NCBI RefSeq assembly: GCF_029360805.1
Contig: NZ_JARKNC010000010.1
Span: forward strand, 671,287 to 735,286
Direction of reading: 5' to 3'
DNA: 64,000 nt
DNA from: Daejeonella sp. JGW-45
GTDB lineage: Bacteria; Bacteroidota; Bacteroidia; Sphingobacteriales; Sphingobacteriaceae
Each line of letters starts with the position of its first letter. Position 1 is the stretch's first letter. The notes beneath the pieces were generated by a model. That model was not told where the DNA came from. It made no database searches and saw only the letters and a program-made list of their open reading frames with translations. Below, one piece after another: positions 8,772 to 18,509 of this stretch. The translations under genes and the position numbers were made by a program.

Positions 8772-9068
8772 TTACTCCGCATCATAAATAACAACCCTTT
8801 CGAAGAACGCCCTGAACTCTTCCAGGAAAGCCTGATGAAGCGCATGCCCCTGGTATATATTGTGTGCATCCAGGTCATCGAATGCCAGGAACAAGCTATA
8901 AGTATAGCTGGTATCAACTACCGCACGCTCGATAGGGGCAGGAACGCCAACGTGGAAGAATTTTACAACTTCAATGTTCTGCAATGTTTCGAGGCTTTTA
9001 CGGAAGGCAGCTTTCTGATCAGATGTAGTGTCGGCTTTAAGCCAGAATAGTACGTGGTGGGCTATCAT
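8772..9068 (-). CDS. Dabb (stress-responsive A/B barrel) domain protein
   Basis: A 98-residue protein from ATG 9068; a TTG six codons upstream (9086) is a weaker start. MIAHHVLFWLKADTT opens the dimeric ferredoxin-like Dabb fold, and FDDLDAHNIYQGHALHQAFLEEF is the characteristic second half. These small proteins form homodimeric barrels; roles range from stress response to binding of small molecules, so no reaction is claimed. A TATATTTG box (minus strand, 9084-9091) lies 16 bases before the ATG and fits the Bacteroidota -7 consensus. Confidence 0.85.
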   Translation of the reverse strand: MIAHHVLFWLKADTTSDQKAAFRKSLETLQNIEVVKFFHVGVPAPIERAVVDTSYTYSLFLAFDDLDAHNIYQGHALHQAFLEEFRAFFERVVIYDAE

Positions 9069-9271
9069 ATTTTTAGATTTTTTCAAATATAATCATTTAA
9101 CGTGAGCCTCTGCAGGCGGTTTTTTAGCCTGAATCGGGGAGCTTTAATTTTCTCACTCATAATGTTACAGTCGATCAGGATACACTCAGGTTAATTTTAT
9201 CAATTAATTTCTAAATTTAAATTGTCATAGCTCCCTCACGGGGAACGTTCAATCACAAAATCAATAGTACG

Positions 9272-11059
9272 ATGGATAAGGTTTACCAGTCTCTTAACAC
9301 CCGCCGCATGCCGAAGATCTATCTCGCGGCTTTTATTATTTTCTTTGCAGTGTATGGCTTTACGCATTATCAAAGCAGTAAGCTGCCTCCTGCTGATAAG
9401 AACAACGCCGGTCTTTTCCTGCCGGATGGGTTTGAAGCATTGGCAGTGGTAGACAGCCTGCCCGGATTTGCCCGCCACCTGGCAGTAAACGCCAATGGCG
9501 ATATCTATGTTAAGACGAGGCTGCACGCCAGAAACAATGGTTATGGGAATATAGCCATGCGGGATACCGATAATGACGGTAAAGCAGATATTATCACCCC
9601 TTTTAACAAATACGAAAGCAGCCAGTACGGTACAGCGATGAAAATCCATAACGGGTATTTGTATTATAGCTCCAACCTGATAGTTTATCGCCAGAAACTG
9701 GAGCCTGGGAAATTAGTGCCCGAAGGAAAGATCGATACCATCGTTTGGGATATGCCACCGAGTCACGCACATCAGACCAAACCGATAGCATTTGATGGAA
9801 AGGGTTATATGTACGTTGGATGGGGCCAGGGAAGTGATGTTTGTACGAACGGACGCCCGGGTGCGATGGGTGCCGGGAAAGCTGATCCCGAAATACCTGG
9901 CGAGGGCTGCCCCGGCCTGATAGATCATGGCGGGATCTGGAAGTTCAGTGAAAGTACGCTCAATCAAAAGCAGGAACATGGTAAACGCGTAGCTACCGGA
10001 ATGAGAAGTATTGTGGGTATGGACTGGGATAAAAGCTCTAATGCATTATACGCTGTAGTGCATGGCCGCGATAACTTCCGGATGTTATGGCCAGGAATGT
10101 ACTCAGCCTGGGAAAGCGCTGTGCTTCCGTCAGAGGAAATGTTTAAGATCCATGATGGTATTGATGGGGGATGGCCATATTATTATTATGATCATATCAG
10201 GGGCAAAAAATACTTAAACCCTGAGTACGGCGGCGACAAAATGAAAGAGGGGAACGGTGCGAAACTTACCAAGCCAATTCTGGGCTTCCCGGGGCATTTC
10301 GCGCCAAACGACCTTTACTTTTACAAAGGCAATCAGTTGCCGGCACGTTATAAAAAGGGTGCTTTCGTGGTGCTTCACGGCTCAACTATCCGTCAGCCTT
10401 ATCCGCAGGGCGGGTATTTCGTAGCGTTCGTCCCAATGGAAGGCGGTAAAGTTACCGGCCCATGGGAAGTGTTTGCTGATGGCTTTATCCAAACAGATCC
10501 GGTATTAACTGCAAATTCTGCCGGTTACCGCCCGATGGGGATTACCGAAGGGCCGGATGGATCGCTTTATATAAGCGAAACTGAAAAAGGAAAGATATGG
10601 CGCGTAATGTATAAGGGCGATAAAACTAAGTTCGGCCCGGCACAGCTCGCAAAAATGGAGATCCGCAAGAAAACCGCCAGTAACATCAAAGATCCTGACC
10701 CGGTTAAAGACGATCTTGACAGGGGCAAGCCGGTCGTTGCTTCAGCGGTTTATTCTATGTATTGCGCAGCCTGCCACCAGAGAGATGGAAAGGGTGACGG
10801 CAGCCGTTTCCCGCCTCTGAACCAATCTGAATGGGTTAACGGTGAGAAGGGAAGGCTGATCAGCGTAGTGCTGAGCGGATTGTCAGGGCCAATCAAAGTC
10901 AAGGGGCAGGACTATAACGATCCTATGCCTGCGCACAATTTTCTTAGTGACGCTCAGATCGCAGAGGTGCTGACCTACATCCGCAAAAGCTGGGGAAATA
11001 ATTCAGATGCAATTAGTGTGGACGAAGTTGCAGCAATGAGAAAAGCGACGAAGAGATAG
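9272..11059 (+). CDS. Sorbosone-dehydrogenase-like quinoprotein fused to cytochrome c
   Basis: This 595-residue protein has an N-terminal hydrophobic anchor or signal (about residues 14-31). A six-bladed propeller of the glucose/sorbosone dehydrogenase type follows (LPDGFEALAVVDSLPGFARHLAVNANGDIYV, the GWPYYYYDH segment, YRPMGITEGPDGSLYISE). The C-terminal domain contains the haem c motif CAACH at residues 498-502 with a distal Met candidate in DPMPAHNF. It is probably a periplasmic, PQQ-type sugar or aldehyde dehydrogenase passing electrons to its own cytochrome. Oxidised substrate unknown. It is transcribed alone; the next gene starts 77 bases downstream and is unrelated. Confidence 0.85.
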   Translation: MDKVYQSLNTRRMPKIYLAAFIIFFAVYGFTHYQSSKLPPADKNNAGLFLPDGFEALAVVDSLPGFARHLAVNANGDIYVKTRLHARNNGYGNIAMRDTDNDGKADIITPFNKYESSQYGTAMKIHNGYLYYSSNLIVYRQKLEPGKLVPEGKIDTIVWDMPPSHAHQTKPIAFDGKGYMYVGWGQGSDVCTNGRPGAMGAGKADPEIPGEGCPGLIDHGGIWKFSESTLNQKQEHGKRVATGMRSIVGMDWDKSSNALYAVVHGRDNFRMLWPGMYSAWESAVLPSEEMFKIHDGIDGGWPYYYYDHIRGKKYLNPEYGGDKMKEGNGAKLTKPILGFPGHFAPNDLYFYKGNQLPARYKKGAFVVLHGSTIRQPYPQGGYFVAFVPMEGGKVTGPWEVFADGFIQTDPVLTANSAGYRPMGITEGPDGSLYISETEKGKIWRVMYKGDKTKFGPAQLAKMEIRKKTASNIKDPDPVKDDLDRGKPVVASAVYSMYCAACHQRDGKGDGSRFPPLNQSEWVNGEKGRLISVVLSGLSGPIKVKGQDYNDPMPAHNFLSDAQIAEVLTYIRKSWGNNSDAISVDEVAAMRKATKR

Positions 11060-11136
11060 GAAGATATTACCAAAAGATAACTCCGCGTTAACATTCTGGT
11101 TAACTCCTATGCCTTCCTTTGGAAAACCACAACTGA

Positions 11137-11988
11137 ATGGCGAAACGCGAAGTAGACCTCGTAGTAATATCCGACATCCACCTTGGCACCTATGGTTGCC
11201 ATGCGAAAGAGCTTCTTTCTTATCTGAAAAGCATTAGGCCTAAAAAGATTGTCCTTAATGGCGATATCATTGATATCTGGCAATTCAGTAAATCATACTG
11301 GCCGGAATCACACATGAAAGTCTTGCGACGCCTGATGAAGTTTGTTTCTGAAGGAGTGCCTGTCTATTATCTGACGGGTAATCATGATGAAATGCTGCGT
11401 AAGTTCGCCGACCTGAAGGTCGGGAGCTTCCGGCTTCTCAATAAGCTTGTTCTCAATCTGGACGGAAATAAGGCCTGGATCTTTCATGGCGATGTGTTTG
11501 ACATCACCATGCAAAATTCCAAATGGCTGGCCAAGCTTGGCGCCGTTGGCTATGATTCGCTGATACTGCTTAACAGCTTTGTAAACTGGTGCCTCACTTC
11601 GATGGGCCGGGAGAAGATGAGCTTTTCGAAGAGGATCAAAGCCCGGTTTAAGGACGCTGTAAAATTTATTAATGATTTTGAGATTACCGCCTCCGAACTC
11701 GCAATTGATCAGGGCTATAACTATGTGATTTGCGGTCACATTCACCAGCCCGAAATGCGCGAAATAACAACTGATGAGGGTAAGGTACTGTACCTTAACT
11801 CAGGCGACTGGGTTGAGAGCCTGACGGCGCTTGAATACCATAAAGGACAATGGAACATCTATACTTACCAGCCTGAACATTTTACTGAAAATGTACTGGA
11901 AAGCGAAGATCTGCTGGATAGTCAGGATCTGGAAGCATTGCTTGATGTTAAGTTGCTTTTCTCCCAGTTTAAGGCAAATACGGTTTAG
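11137..11988 (+). CDS. UDP-2,3-diacylglucosamine diphosphatase-like metallophosphoesterase (LpxH type)
   Basis: The 283-residue protein shows the calcineurin-like metallophosphoesterase signature: DIH (13-15), NGDIID (41-46), GNHDE (81-85), a HGD in WIFHGDVFD and GHIHQPEM. Length and the internal helical cap resemble the LpxH-related enzymes that Bacteroidota use in lipid A synthesis, where UDP-2,3-diacylglucosamine is cleaved to lipid X and UMP; here the protein is a little longer than proteobacterial LpxH. It ends inside the 3' end of the convergent GH1 gene (20-base overlap). With the glycosyltransferase and glucosidase next door, a role in glycolipid metabolism other than lipid A remains possible. 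Confidence 0.8.
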   Translation: MAKREVDLVVISDIHLGTYGCHAKELLSYLKSIRPKKIVLNGDIIDIWQFSKSYWPESHMKVLRRLMKFVSEGVPVYYLTGNHDEMLRKFADLKVGSFRLLNKLVLNLDGNKAWIFHGDVFDITMQNSKWLAKLGAVGYDSLILLNSFVNWCLTSMGREKMSFSKRIKARFKDAVKFINDFEITASELAIDQGYNYVICGHIHQPEMREITTDEGKVLYLNSGDWVESLTALEYHKGQWNIYTYQPEHFTENVLESEDLLDSQDLEALLDVKLLFSQFKANTV

Positions 11989-13354
11989 CAGGATCAGGCG
12001 CCTGCCCCAGGAATTCAGCATACCAGTTTCCCGAAGATTTAACTATCCGTTCCTGGGTCTCGAAATTTACGTAAACCAAGCCAAAACGAGGGTGGTACCC
12101 TTCCGTCCATTCAAAATTATCGGTAAGCGTCCAGGTGAAATAGCCTTCTACATTCAGGCCCTCATTACGTGCTCTCAGCACCTGTTTCAGATTTTCCTGT
12201 ATATAGTTAGTCCGTTCTACATCGTCGATCCGGCCATTAATCACGTGATCTGTAAACGAAGCACCGTTTTCAGTAATATAAAGTTTTTTAACACCTTCGT
12301 AAGCGTTAAATTTCCTGATCATCTGATAAATAGACTCCGGGTACACTTCCCATCCCATGGAGGTGAACGGGACATTCCTGTATTTTGCTTTTATCAATGA
12401 AGCCCTTACATAAGGCGTGAAAAAGGAATTCTTTACGATTTCGCGTGTATAGTTCTGAATTCCTATAAAATCAAAGTCAAATGCCATTTTATCCTCATCA
12501 CCCGGGTGATAATATTTTTTGATCTTCTTTAAGAACGAAAGTTCAGTTTCGGGATAGCCCAAACCAAGTACAGGTTCGATAAACATGCGGTTGAGCAAGG
12601 CGTCGATGCGTTTAGCGGCGCCAACATCCCTCGGACCATTGCTGTATGGTTCCACAAACGAACACGAAAAGGTAGTTCCTATTTCAGCAGACGGCAGCAT
12701 GTCCCGTAGGATACGCCCACCCTCACTTATACTCAGTACAGTGTGGTGAACGGCAGGTATGAAATTTTTGGCACCCGTTCTTCCCGGTGCATGGACGCCC
12801 AGGAAATATCCCGCTCCGGTGAAAGCCATCGGCTCATTCATAACCATCCAATGTTTTACCCGGTCGCCGAAATGTTTTGCACAAACCGTGGTGTATTCCC
12901 CAAACCAGGAAACGATATCGCGGTTGGTCCAGCCACCCTTTAATTCAAGCGCATGTGGCAGGTCCCAGTGATAGAGGGTAAGCCATGGGTCTGTACCGTT
13001 TTCAAGGCAGGTGTCAATTATCCGGTTATAAAAGTCTACCCCCTTTTGATTCACAGTTCCTGCTCCTGCCGGAATGATCCTCGGCCAGGATGTCGAAAAC
13101 CTGAAATTTGGGATGTTAAGCTTTTTTACAAGTGCGAGGTCCTGGGGATAGCGGTTATAAAAATCACAGGCAATATTTCCGTGATGGCCGTTCAGGATCT
13201 TATTTTTCCGGGCGGAAAACACATCCCATACAGAGCGGCCCTTGTCGTCGGCATCATGTCCGCCCTCAATCTGGTATGCAGCAGTTGAGACGCCCCACTT
13301 AAAGTCTTTACCGAACAGATCCCGCTTCAGTTCGTTGTCCGTACCATTTCCCAT
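11969..13354 (-). CDS. GH1 family beta-glucosidase
   Basis: The 461-residue enzyme has no signal peptide and shows all main glycoside hydrolase family 1 marks: the N-terminal FKWGVSTAAYQIEGG, the acid/base glutamate in NEP (Glu174), the nucleophile in TENG (Glu362) and the C-terminal WTLTDNFEWTEGYHPRFGLVYV. It should hydrolyse beta-glucosides or related short substrates in the cytoplasm by a retaining mechanism. It lies 10 bases downstream of a glycosyltransferase gene on the same strand, suggesting co-expression, and overlaps the convergent LpxH-like gene by 20 bases at the 3' ends. Confidence 0.95.
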   Translation of the reverse strand: MGNGTDNELKRDLFGKDFKWGVSTAAYQIEGGHDADDKGRSVWDVFSARKNKILNGHHGNIACDFYNRYPQDLALVKKLNIPNFRFSTSWPRIIPAGAGTVNQKGVDFYNRIIDTCLENGTDPWLTLYHWDLPHALELKGGWTNRDIVSWFGEYTTVCAKHFGDRVKHWMVMNEPMAFTGAGYFLGVHAPGRTGAKNFIPAVHHTVLSISEGGRILRDMLPSAEIGTTFSCSFVEPYSNGPRDVGAAKRIDALLNRMFIEPVLGLGYPETELSFLKKIKKYYHPGDEDKMAFDFDFIGIQNYTREIVKNSFFTPYVRASLIKAKYRNVPFTSMGWEVYPESIYQMIRKFNAYEGVKKLYITENGASFTDHVINGRIDDVERTNYIQENLKQVLRARNEGLNVEGYFTWTLTDNFEWTEGYHPRFGLVYVNFETQERIVKSSGNWYAEFLGQAPDPAKPYLP

Positions 13355-13363
13355 TCAGCCTCT

Positions 13364-14389
13364 TTAAATAAACATAGCTTCGTTACTGTCAAAGGTAGTA
13401 TCAGCCTGATGTTTTTTAACGATCATGTCGATAATTTCCTGAGTAATATCAGGATAATTAACAGGAATCCGTTCATTATTATCCAGCCACTCAGAAATTA
13501 CCGGGTAATGTTTGGGCTTCAGGCTCCTGACCACCGGTACGCCCATAGCCCGGAGGGCAGCAGCATTAAGGTACTGTTCATACTGGTTTTTCATAGGTAT
13601 CACCAAAAGTTTCTTGCCCAGAAACAGAGCTTCTGCAGGAGTTTCAAAGCCCGCACCGCAAAGTACTCCCGAAGAAGAAGCCATACTCGCTGTGAACCTT
13701 TCATTGTTTATCGGCTGTATGAAAACGTTCTTGGTTTTGAAGGGTTTAGCGTTATGCTTTGAAAATACATCCCAGTTAACATTCTTAAATTCTGACAAGC
13801 GTGAAATTAGTCTGCCGTCATCATAGGAGGGCAGGTAGACAGTATAATGCCCGGCGTCGCTTATCTCGCGCTTTCTAACCTGATAACGGATCACCGGAGT
13901 GAAAACACTTTCGTTAGATGCCGAAAAGTGAAAACCATATTGGAAACTTGAAGGCGCATAGTTATTCAGGATAAGCTTGCCGAGCATATCGGTATGTTCC
14001 GGTTTAGGAAATCCACGGCTGAGGACCGCAGACTGGTGGCTAAGAGCGATACATGCTTTGTTTTTAAAATAACATGCCCAGGCAGAAACCGGTTCGAAAT
14101 CATTGATGATGAGGTCATAGTTTTCTACGGGCAGGTTTCTTATAGATTTAATAAGCTTGCGCAGATTGGTACGCGTAAAGGTTTTCCAAAGATTAACTCC
14201 GCCGGTCTTCCCGAAGATAAAACTAAGCCCCGACAACTTATATTTTACGGGAAATGGCAATGTCAGGTCGCCCTGGATGCCGCTGACAAGGATATCCACC
14301 TGTCCGTGCTTTTGAAGGCAGGGGATGATATCAATCGCCCTGCTTAAGTGGCCGTTCCCGGTTCCCTGGATAGCATAGAGGATACGCAT
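13364..14389 (-). CDS. Glycosyltransferase of GT-B type (Glyco_trans_1_3-like)
   Basis: The 341-residue protein starts MRILYAIQGTGNGHLSRAIDI, the glycine/histidine loop typical of MurG-like GT-B transferases and of the family often annotated glycosyltransferase family protein in Bacteroidota. The nucleotide-sugar half includes SSGVLCGAGFETPAEALFLGKKLLVIPMKNQYEQYLNA, the classic donor-binding region (GGF-E-like). It probably transfers a sugar to a lipid or small acceptor at the inner membrane face. A 49-codon gene ends two bases upstream and the GH1 gene begins 10 bases downstream, so three genes form one transcription unit. Confidence 0.85.
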   Translation of the reverse strand: MRILYAIQGTGNGHLSRAIDIIPCLQKHGQVDILVSGIQGDLTLPFPVKYKLSGLSFIFGKTGGVNLWKTFTRTNLRKLIKSIRNLPVENYDLIINDFEPVSAWACYFKNKACIALSHQSAVLSRGFPKPEHTDMLGKLILNNYAPSSFQYGFHFSASNESVFTPVIRYQVRKREISDAGHYTVYLPSYDDGRLISRLSEFKNVNWDVFSKHNAKPFKTKNVFIQPINNERFTASMASSSGVLCGAGFETPAEALFLGKKLLVIPMKNQYEQYLNAAALRAMGVPVVRSLKPKHYPVISEWLDNNERIPVNYPDITQEIIDMIVKKHQADTTFDSNEAMFI

Positions 14390-14391
14390 AC

Positions 14392-14541
14392 TCAGCTCAC
14401 CCCGTTTTCGAACACATAAGCGTCTCTTTTATGGACCACATGTCTGAAGGGGGAGTAAAGCGATTTCATCCTGAACCTGAAAAGACCAAGTGAAATCCAG
14501 CGGAACCAGCTGTACGGATTTATGTATTTACCGATATTCAT
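14392..14541 (-). CDS. Small basic/aromatic protein, possible first gene of the glycosyltransferase operon
   Basis: A 49-codon frame from ATG 14541 to TGA at 14392-14394, two bases before the glycosyltransferase ATG. The peptide begins MNIGKYINPYSWFRWISLG and is rich in Arg, Lys and aromatic residues (three Trp/Phe clusters), with a short amphipathic first half but no clear membrane helix. Tight spacing and conserved-looking composition favour a real gene, but I do not recognise the family and no ribosome-binding signal helps, since this phylum rarely uses one. Confidence 0.45.
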   Translation of the reverse strand: MNIGKYINPYSWFRWISLGLFRFRMKSLYSPFRHVVHKRDAYVFENGVS

Positions 14542-14671
14542 GCTGCAAGTTAGCTATCGAAGGTTACCCCAGGGTTTAAGCGGTATTACCAGATTGTTAA
14601 TTAATTCCATCTTATCCTTCATAACGCGTCCCTGATTTGGTATTTTTACTGTTGTACCTTGTGATTTAATT

Positions 14672-16018
14672 ATGAAAAAGCTCAGTTATCTGTATCTGTC
14701 TTTGTTAGCTGTCTTGTCTGTTACTTCCGTCCAGGCACAAAGCCGGGAGAGGACACTCCTGAAGGGCATGACTCTGATCGACGGTAATGGCGGCCAGCCA
14801 ATTAATAATGCCGATATACTTATTGAAGGCGGGATCATTTCACAAATCGGCAAAAATATAAACTCCTCAGGGGCGCTTGTCATAAACCTGGAAGGTAAAA
14901 CTGTAATGCCCGCGCTTATAAGCTCTCATGTTCATGTAGGGGTAATAAAAGGCAATGAGGGAAGTGGAAGGTTCTACACCCGGGAGAACATCCTTTCGCA
15001 GTTAAAAAAATATCAAAGCTACGGACTGGCTCATGTTCTGGCCATGGGTACCGACAGGCCATTGCTTTTTGAAACAGGCCTGCGCGATTCATCTGTTAAC
15101 GGCTTGCTGCCTGGTGCCAGGCTGCATTCGGCAGGCTATGGTTTTAATGTGCCGGATGCTTCGGTAAGCCCTGACTCTTTTATGGGTAACCTTTACCGGC
15201 CGGCTGCGGCAGCCGAGGTTCCGGGAATGATGAACAGGCTGGCTCAGCTCAGACCGGAGATTGTGAAGATATGGGTCGACGGTTCGCCGGAAAATAAAAT
15301 GAAGCCCTCAGTTTACGAAGCCATCCTGAAGGAAGCCCATGCTCATAATCTGAGGGTACTGGCTCATGTTTACTATCTCTCCGATGCGCGTAAACTGGTA
15401 GATGCCGGAATTGACGCTTTTGGTCATAGCATTCGCGATAGCGTAGTGGATGACCGGCTTGTCGCACGGATGAAGGTGAAAAATATTCCTTATATACCAA
15501 CTCTTACCCTGGATATGTTTGCCCATGCTTATGCCGGTAAGCCTGATTGGATGAACGATGAGTTTTTTAAAGCGTCGCTTGAGCCTGGCGTTTATGAAAT
15601 GCTCAGTTCGGAAAAATACCGGAGCGACCAGAAAAAACTGGCAGCGAATGCACGCAGTGCAGCAGCCTATCAAATTGCACTGAAGAACGTAAGGAAGCTC
15701 CATGAAGCGGGTATCATGATTGCTCTTGGCACAGATTCGGGTGCTTTTCCGATACGGGCGCAGGGCTTTGCAGAACATCTTGAGATGGAATTGCTTGTGC
15801 AGGCCGGCTTAACTCCCCTTGAAGCGATCACTGCCGCTACCCGCAATGCCGCCAGGGTGCTGAGAATTGAAAAGAGCTTTGGAACACTGGAAAAGGGTAA
15901 GTCGGCCGATCTGATAATCCTGGGTGATGATCCTTCCGTGGATATCAGAAATACCAGGAAGATTGAAGGAGTTTATAAAAATGGTAAAGAGGTTAGCAGA
16001 GGGATAACCAGCAGATAG
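14672..16018 (+). CDS. Secreted amidohydrolase family protein (imidazolonepropionase-like)
   Basis: The 448-residue protein has a signal peptide (1-23, ending VQAQ) and the amidohydrolase superfamily pattern: a metal-binding SSHVHVG near residue 90, lysine-bearing EIVKIWVDG, HVYYLSDARKLVDAGIDAFGHSIRD, and the final metal ligand in ALGTDSGAFP. The C-terminal SADLIILGDDPSVDIRNTRKIEGVYKNGKEV is the small beta domain usual in imidazolonepropionase-like and prolidase-like hydrolases. It likely acts in the periplasm on a cyclic amide, dipeptide or similar compound. A TonB-type receptor gene follows after 64 bases on the same strand and could supply substrate. Confidence 0.9.
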   Translation: MKKLSYLYLSLLAVLSVTSVQAQSRERTLLKGMTLIDGNGGQPINNADILIEGGIISQIGKNINSSGALVINLEGKTVMPALISSHVHVGVIKGNEGSGRFYTRENILSQLKKYQSYGLAHVLAMGTDRPLLFETGLRDSSVNGLLPGARLHSAGYGFNVPDASVSPDSFMGNLYRPAAAAEVPGMMNRLAQLRPEIVKIWVDGSPENKMKPSVYEAILKEAHAHNLRVLAHVYYLSDARKLVDAGIDAFGHSIRDSVVDDRLVARMKVKNIPYIPTLTLDMFAHAYAGKPDWMNDEFFKASLEPGVYEMLSSEKYRSDQKKLAANARSAAAYQIALKNVRKLHEAGIMIALGTDSGAFPIRAQGFAEHLEMELLVQAGLTPLEAITAATRNAARVLRIEKSFGTLEKGKSADLIILGDDPSVDIRNTRKIEGVYKNGKEVSRGITSR

Positions 16019-16082
16019 TCTTTTTAATCAGCCTAAGCCTTTATATTAGCTCCGAAATTACATCGCCGCCATTAGCTGATTC

Positions 16083-18509
16083 ATGACCGGATACATCAAA
16101 GGTTTTCTGACAACCCTGCTCTTCATTTACTCTTTTTATTCATTTTCCCAGCCAAAGGTTTTTCATTTAAAGGGGCAAATTGTCGATGAAGCAAATACGC
16201 CTCTTCCATCCTCTACGATAGTGCTTCTCGATCAGCAGAATAAGGAGGTCGCCAAAGTCTCAGCTGACAGCAGCGGATATTTCGATCTTTCTTATTCCAT
16301 TGCGGGCAGGTACGTACTTAATATTAGTTTTACAGGATATAGCAGCTACCGGTCGGCAGTATTTGAATTAGCCCACAAAGATTTCGGCCTGATCAAATTG
16401 AATCCTGCCGATAACGCCCTTGCCGAAGTGGTGGTTCAGGCGAAGCAGGACCTGGTCGAATTAGATGGCGGGAACATAATTTATAATGTCTCAAAAAGCA
16501 TCGATGCCCAAGGCGCAACAGCGCTGGATGCTATTAAAAAAGCTCCGGGCATCTATGTAGATAACGACAATACCATTACGCTCAATGGCAGGCAGGGAGC
16601 TATGATACTGCTGGATGGCCGGCAAACCTATATGTCGGGAAAAGAGCTGACCGACTTACTGCGTTCCATGCCTTCTTCGGGGATCCGTTCCGTTGAAATA
16701 ATAAACAGCCCCACCGCTAGATTCGATGCCGCTGGTTCTGCAGGTATCATCAATATCAGAACAATTAAACCTCAAATCAAGGGCTTTAACGGTAACCTGA
16801 CAACGGGACTTGCTTATGGGATGAATGTCAGGCAGAACCTGGATATTTCACTCAATTACCGCAGGAATAATGTAAACGTTTACGGTACCTATAATCATTT
16901 TCTGGGCAGTTATTCTTATCTCTACGGGTCAGACCGGATCCAGAACAATAAGACCTATGATAGTTTTACCGACGACATTGACAAGCGACAGAGAATGGGA
17001 TCGCGGCTGGGTGCGGATCTGGCCCTTAATAAAAGAAATACACTGGGCATCTTGCTGACCGGCAATTTTATTTTCGGGGGAGGCCTCACAGATACCAGGA
17101 CGGATATCGGAAATACATCGTCGCCGGCGGTTTTGCAGGTACTCGATGCGGTGAACGATTACTACCAGCAGCAGACCCAGCGTTATAACATGAACCTTAA
17201 TTATAAATATGAGGATACGCTTGGGAGAATAGTTAATGTCGATGCCGACTATGGTTATTTTCAAAAAACAAACGGTAACCTGCAGTCCAATATTTACTCC
17301 GGCGACCGGAATAATGTAATTAGCAGGAGCTTTAACCGTACCCTTAATGCAATCAACATAAACCTTAAGGCATTCAAGTTTGATTATACAACAAGGCTTG
17401 GTAAAGCTATCCTCGAAACCGGCCTTAAGCTGTCTGACATCAGGGCTGACAACGATTCGAAATTCCTGCATGTCCTGGCCGCCCGGGATAGTCTTGACGA
17501 CAGGCGTTCTAACGCGTTCGGTTACAACGAACAGATTGCGAGCACCTACGTTAATTTGAAACGATCCTTTAAAAGGTGGAATGTGCAGGGCGGGCTGCGC
17601 CTGGAGAATTCCTCTTCCAGGGGGGCACTGTTCTTCAGGTCGGCAGGAATAGATTCCGCAGATAACATCAGAAGGACTTATCTAAACCTTTTTCCATCAG
17701 TCAGCGCCTCATTCAAAGCATCAGCTAACCATAATTTTTCACTGGGGTATTCAAGGAGGATCGACAGGCCAGCCTATCAGGACCTGAATCCTTTCGTCTA
17801 TATGCTTGACGAACTGAACTTCTGGCAAGGCAATCCATTCCTGCAGCCTCAGCTATCGCACAGGGCCTCCTTCACCTATGCTTATAAGAGTTCAACTATT
17901 CTGGGGCTGACCTTCTCACATACCGACCAGTTCAGTACGCAGATAACAGATACGCTTGATCTTAATAAAGTCATCATGGTTTTTCGTAATCTGGGAGTGC
18001 AGAATAACGCCGCACTTTCGATCACTCAGCATATCTATCCGGCCAAATGGTGGGACATTACATTTAATGGAACGCTGTACCAGCTTCGCAATAAGATCTC
18101 GTTTGATCAGTACCGTGATTTTGACCTGAAGCAGGCTGCAGCCCGGATGAACCTTCAGCAAAGCTTTAAGCTTCCATATAAATTCAGAGCTGAAGTCTCC
18201 GGCACTTTCACTTCCAGGCGACTCACCGGCGCTAATAATATAAGCCGTGCGGTAAGCCAGGTAGACCTGGGCCTGCAAAAGAGCCTGTTTAAAGACAAAG
18301 GTGTGTTACGGCTCGTTGTAAATGATATCTATCAGGGAAACAGGGGGAATGCTGTTCAGAGTTACGCCGGGTTTTATCTAAGGAGCTACAGTTATTATGA
18401 AAGCAGGCAAGTAAGGCTTAACTTTACCTATAAGTTTGCAGATTCAAGCGTGAAGGGACCCAGGACAAGGAATTCGGCGCTGGGCGATGAGAATGGCAGG
18501 ATTAAATAG
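16083..18509 (+). CDS. TonB-dependent receptor-like outer-membrane beta-barrel protein
   Basis: The 808-residue protein has a signal peptide (ending SFSQ), a carboxypeptidase-regulatory-like domain (about 28-105, GQIVDEANTPLPSSTIVLLD), a plug-like domain (ATALDAIKKAPGIYVDNDNTITLNGRQGAMILLDGRQTYMSG) and then a barrel of the OMP_b-brl_3 type found in Bacteroidota. These proteins sit in the outer membrane; some import peptides or siderophores, others lack a clear TonB box. The upstream amidohydrolase is the only neighbour suggesting a substrate. A tandem heptanucleotide array starts within its TAG stop codon. Confidence 0.9.
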   Translation: MTGYIKGFLTTLLFIYSFYSFSQPKVFHLKGQIVDEANTPLPSSTIVLLDQQNKEVAKVSADSSGYFDLSYSIAGRYVLNISFTGYSSYRSAVFELAHKDFGLIKLNPADNALAEVVVQAKQDLVELDGGNIIYNVSKSIDAQGATALDAIKKAPGIYVDNDNTITLNGRQGAMILLDGRQTYMSGKELTDLLRSMPSSGIRSVEIINSPTARFDAAGSAGIINIRTIKPQIKGFNGNLTTGLAYGMNVRQNLDISLNYRRNNVNVYGTYNHFLGSYSYLYGSDRIQNNKTYDSFTDDIDKRQRMGSRLGADLALNKRNTLGILLTGNFIFGGGLTDTRTDIGNTSSPAVLQVLDAVNDYYQQQTQRYNMNLNYKYEDTLGRIVNVDADYGYFQKTNGNLQSNIYSGDRNNVISRSFNRTLNAININLKAFKFDYTTRLGKAILETGLKLSDIRADNDSKFLHVLAARDSLDDRRSNAFGYNEQIASTYVNLKRSFKRWNVQGGLRLENSSSRGALFFRSAGIDSADNIRRTYLNLFPSVSASFKASANHNFSLGYSRRIDRPAYQDLNPFVYMLDELNFWQGNPFLQPQLSHRASFTYAYKSSTILGLTFSHTDQFSTQITDTLDLNKVIMVFRNLGVQNNAALSITQHIYPAKWWDITFNGTLYQLRNKISFDQYRDFDLKQAAARMNLQQSFKLPYKFRAEVSGTFTSRRLTGANNISRAVSQVDLGLQKSLFKDKGVLRLVVNDIYQGNRGNAVQSYAGFYLRSYSYYESRQVRLNFTYKFADSSVKGPRTRNSALGDENGRIK

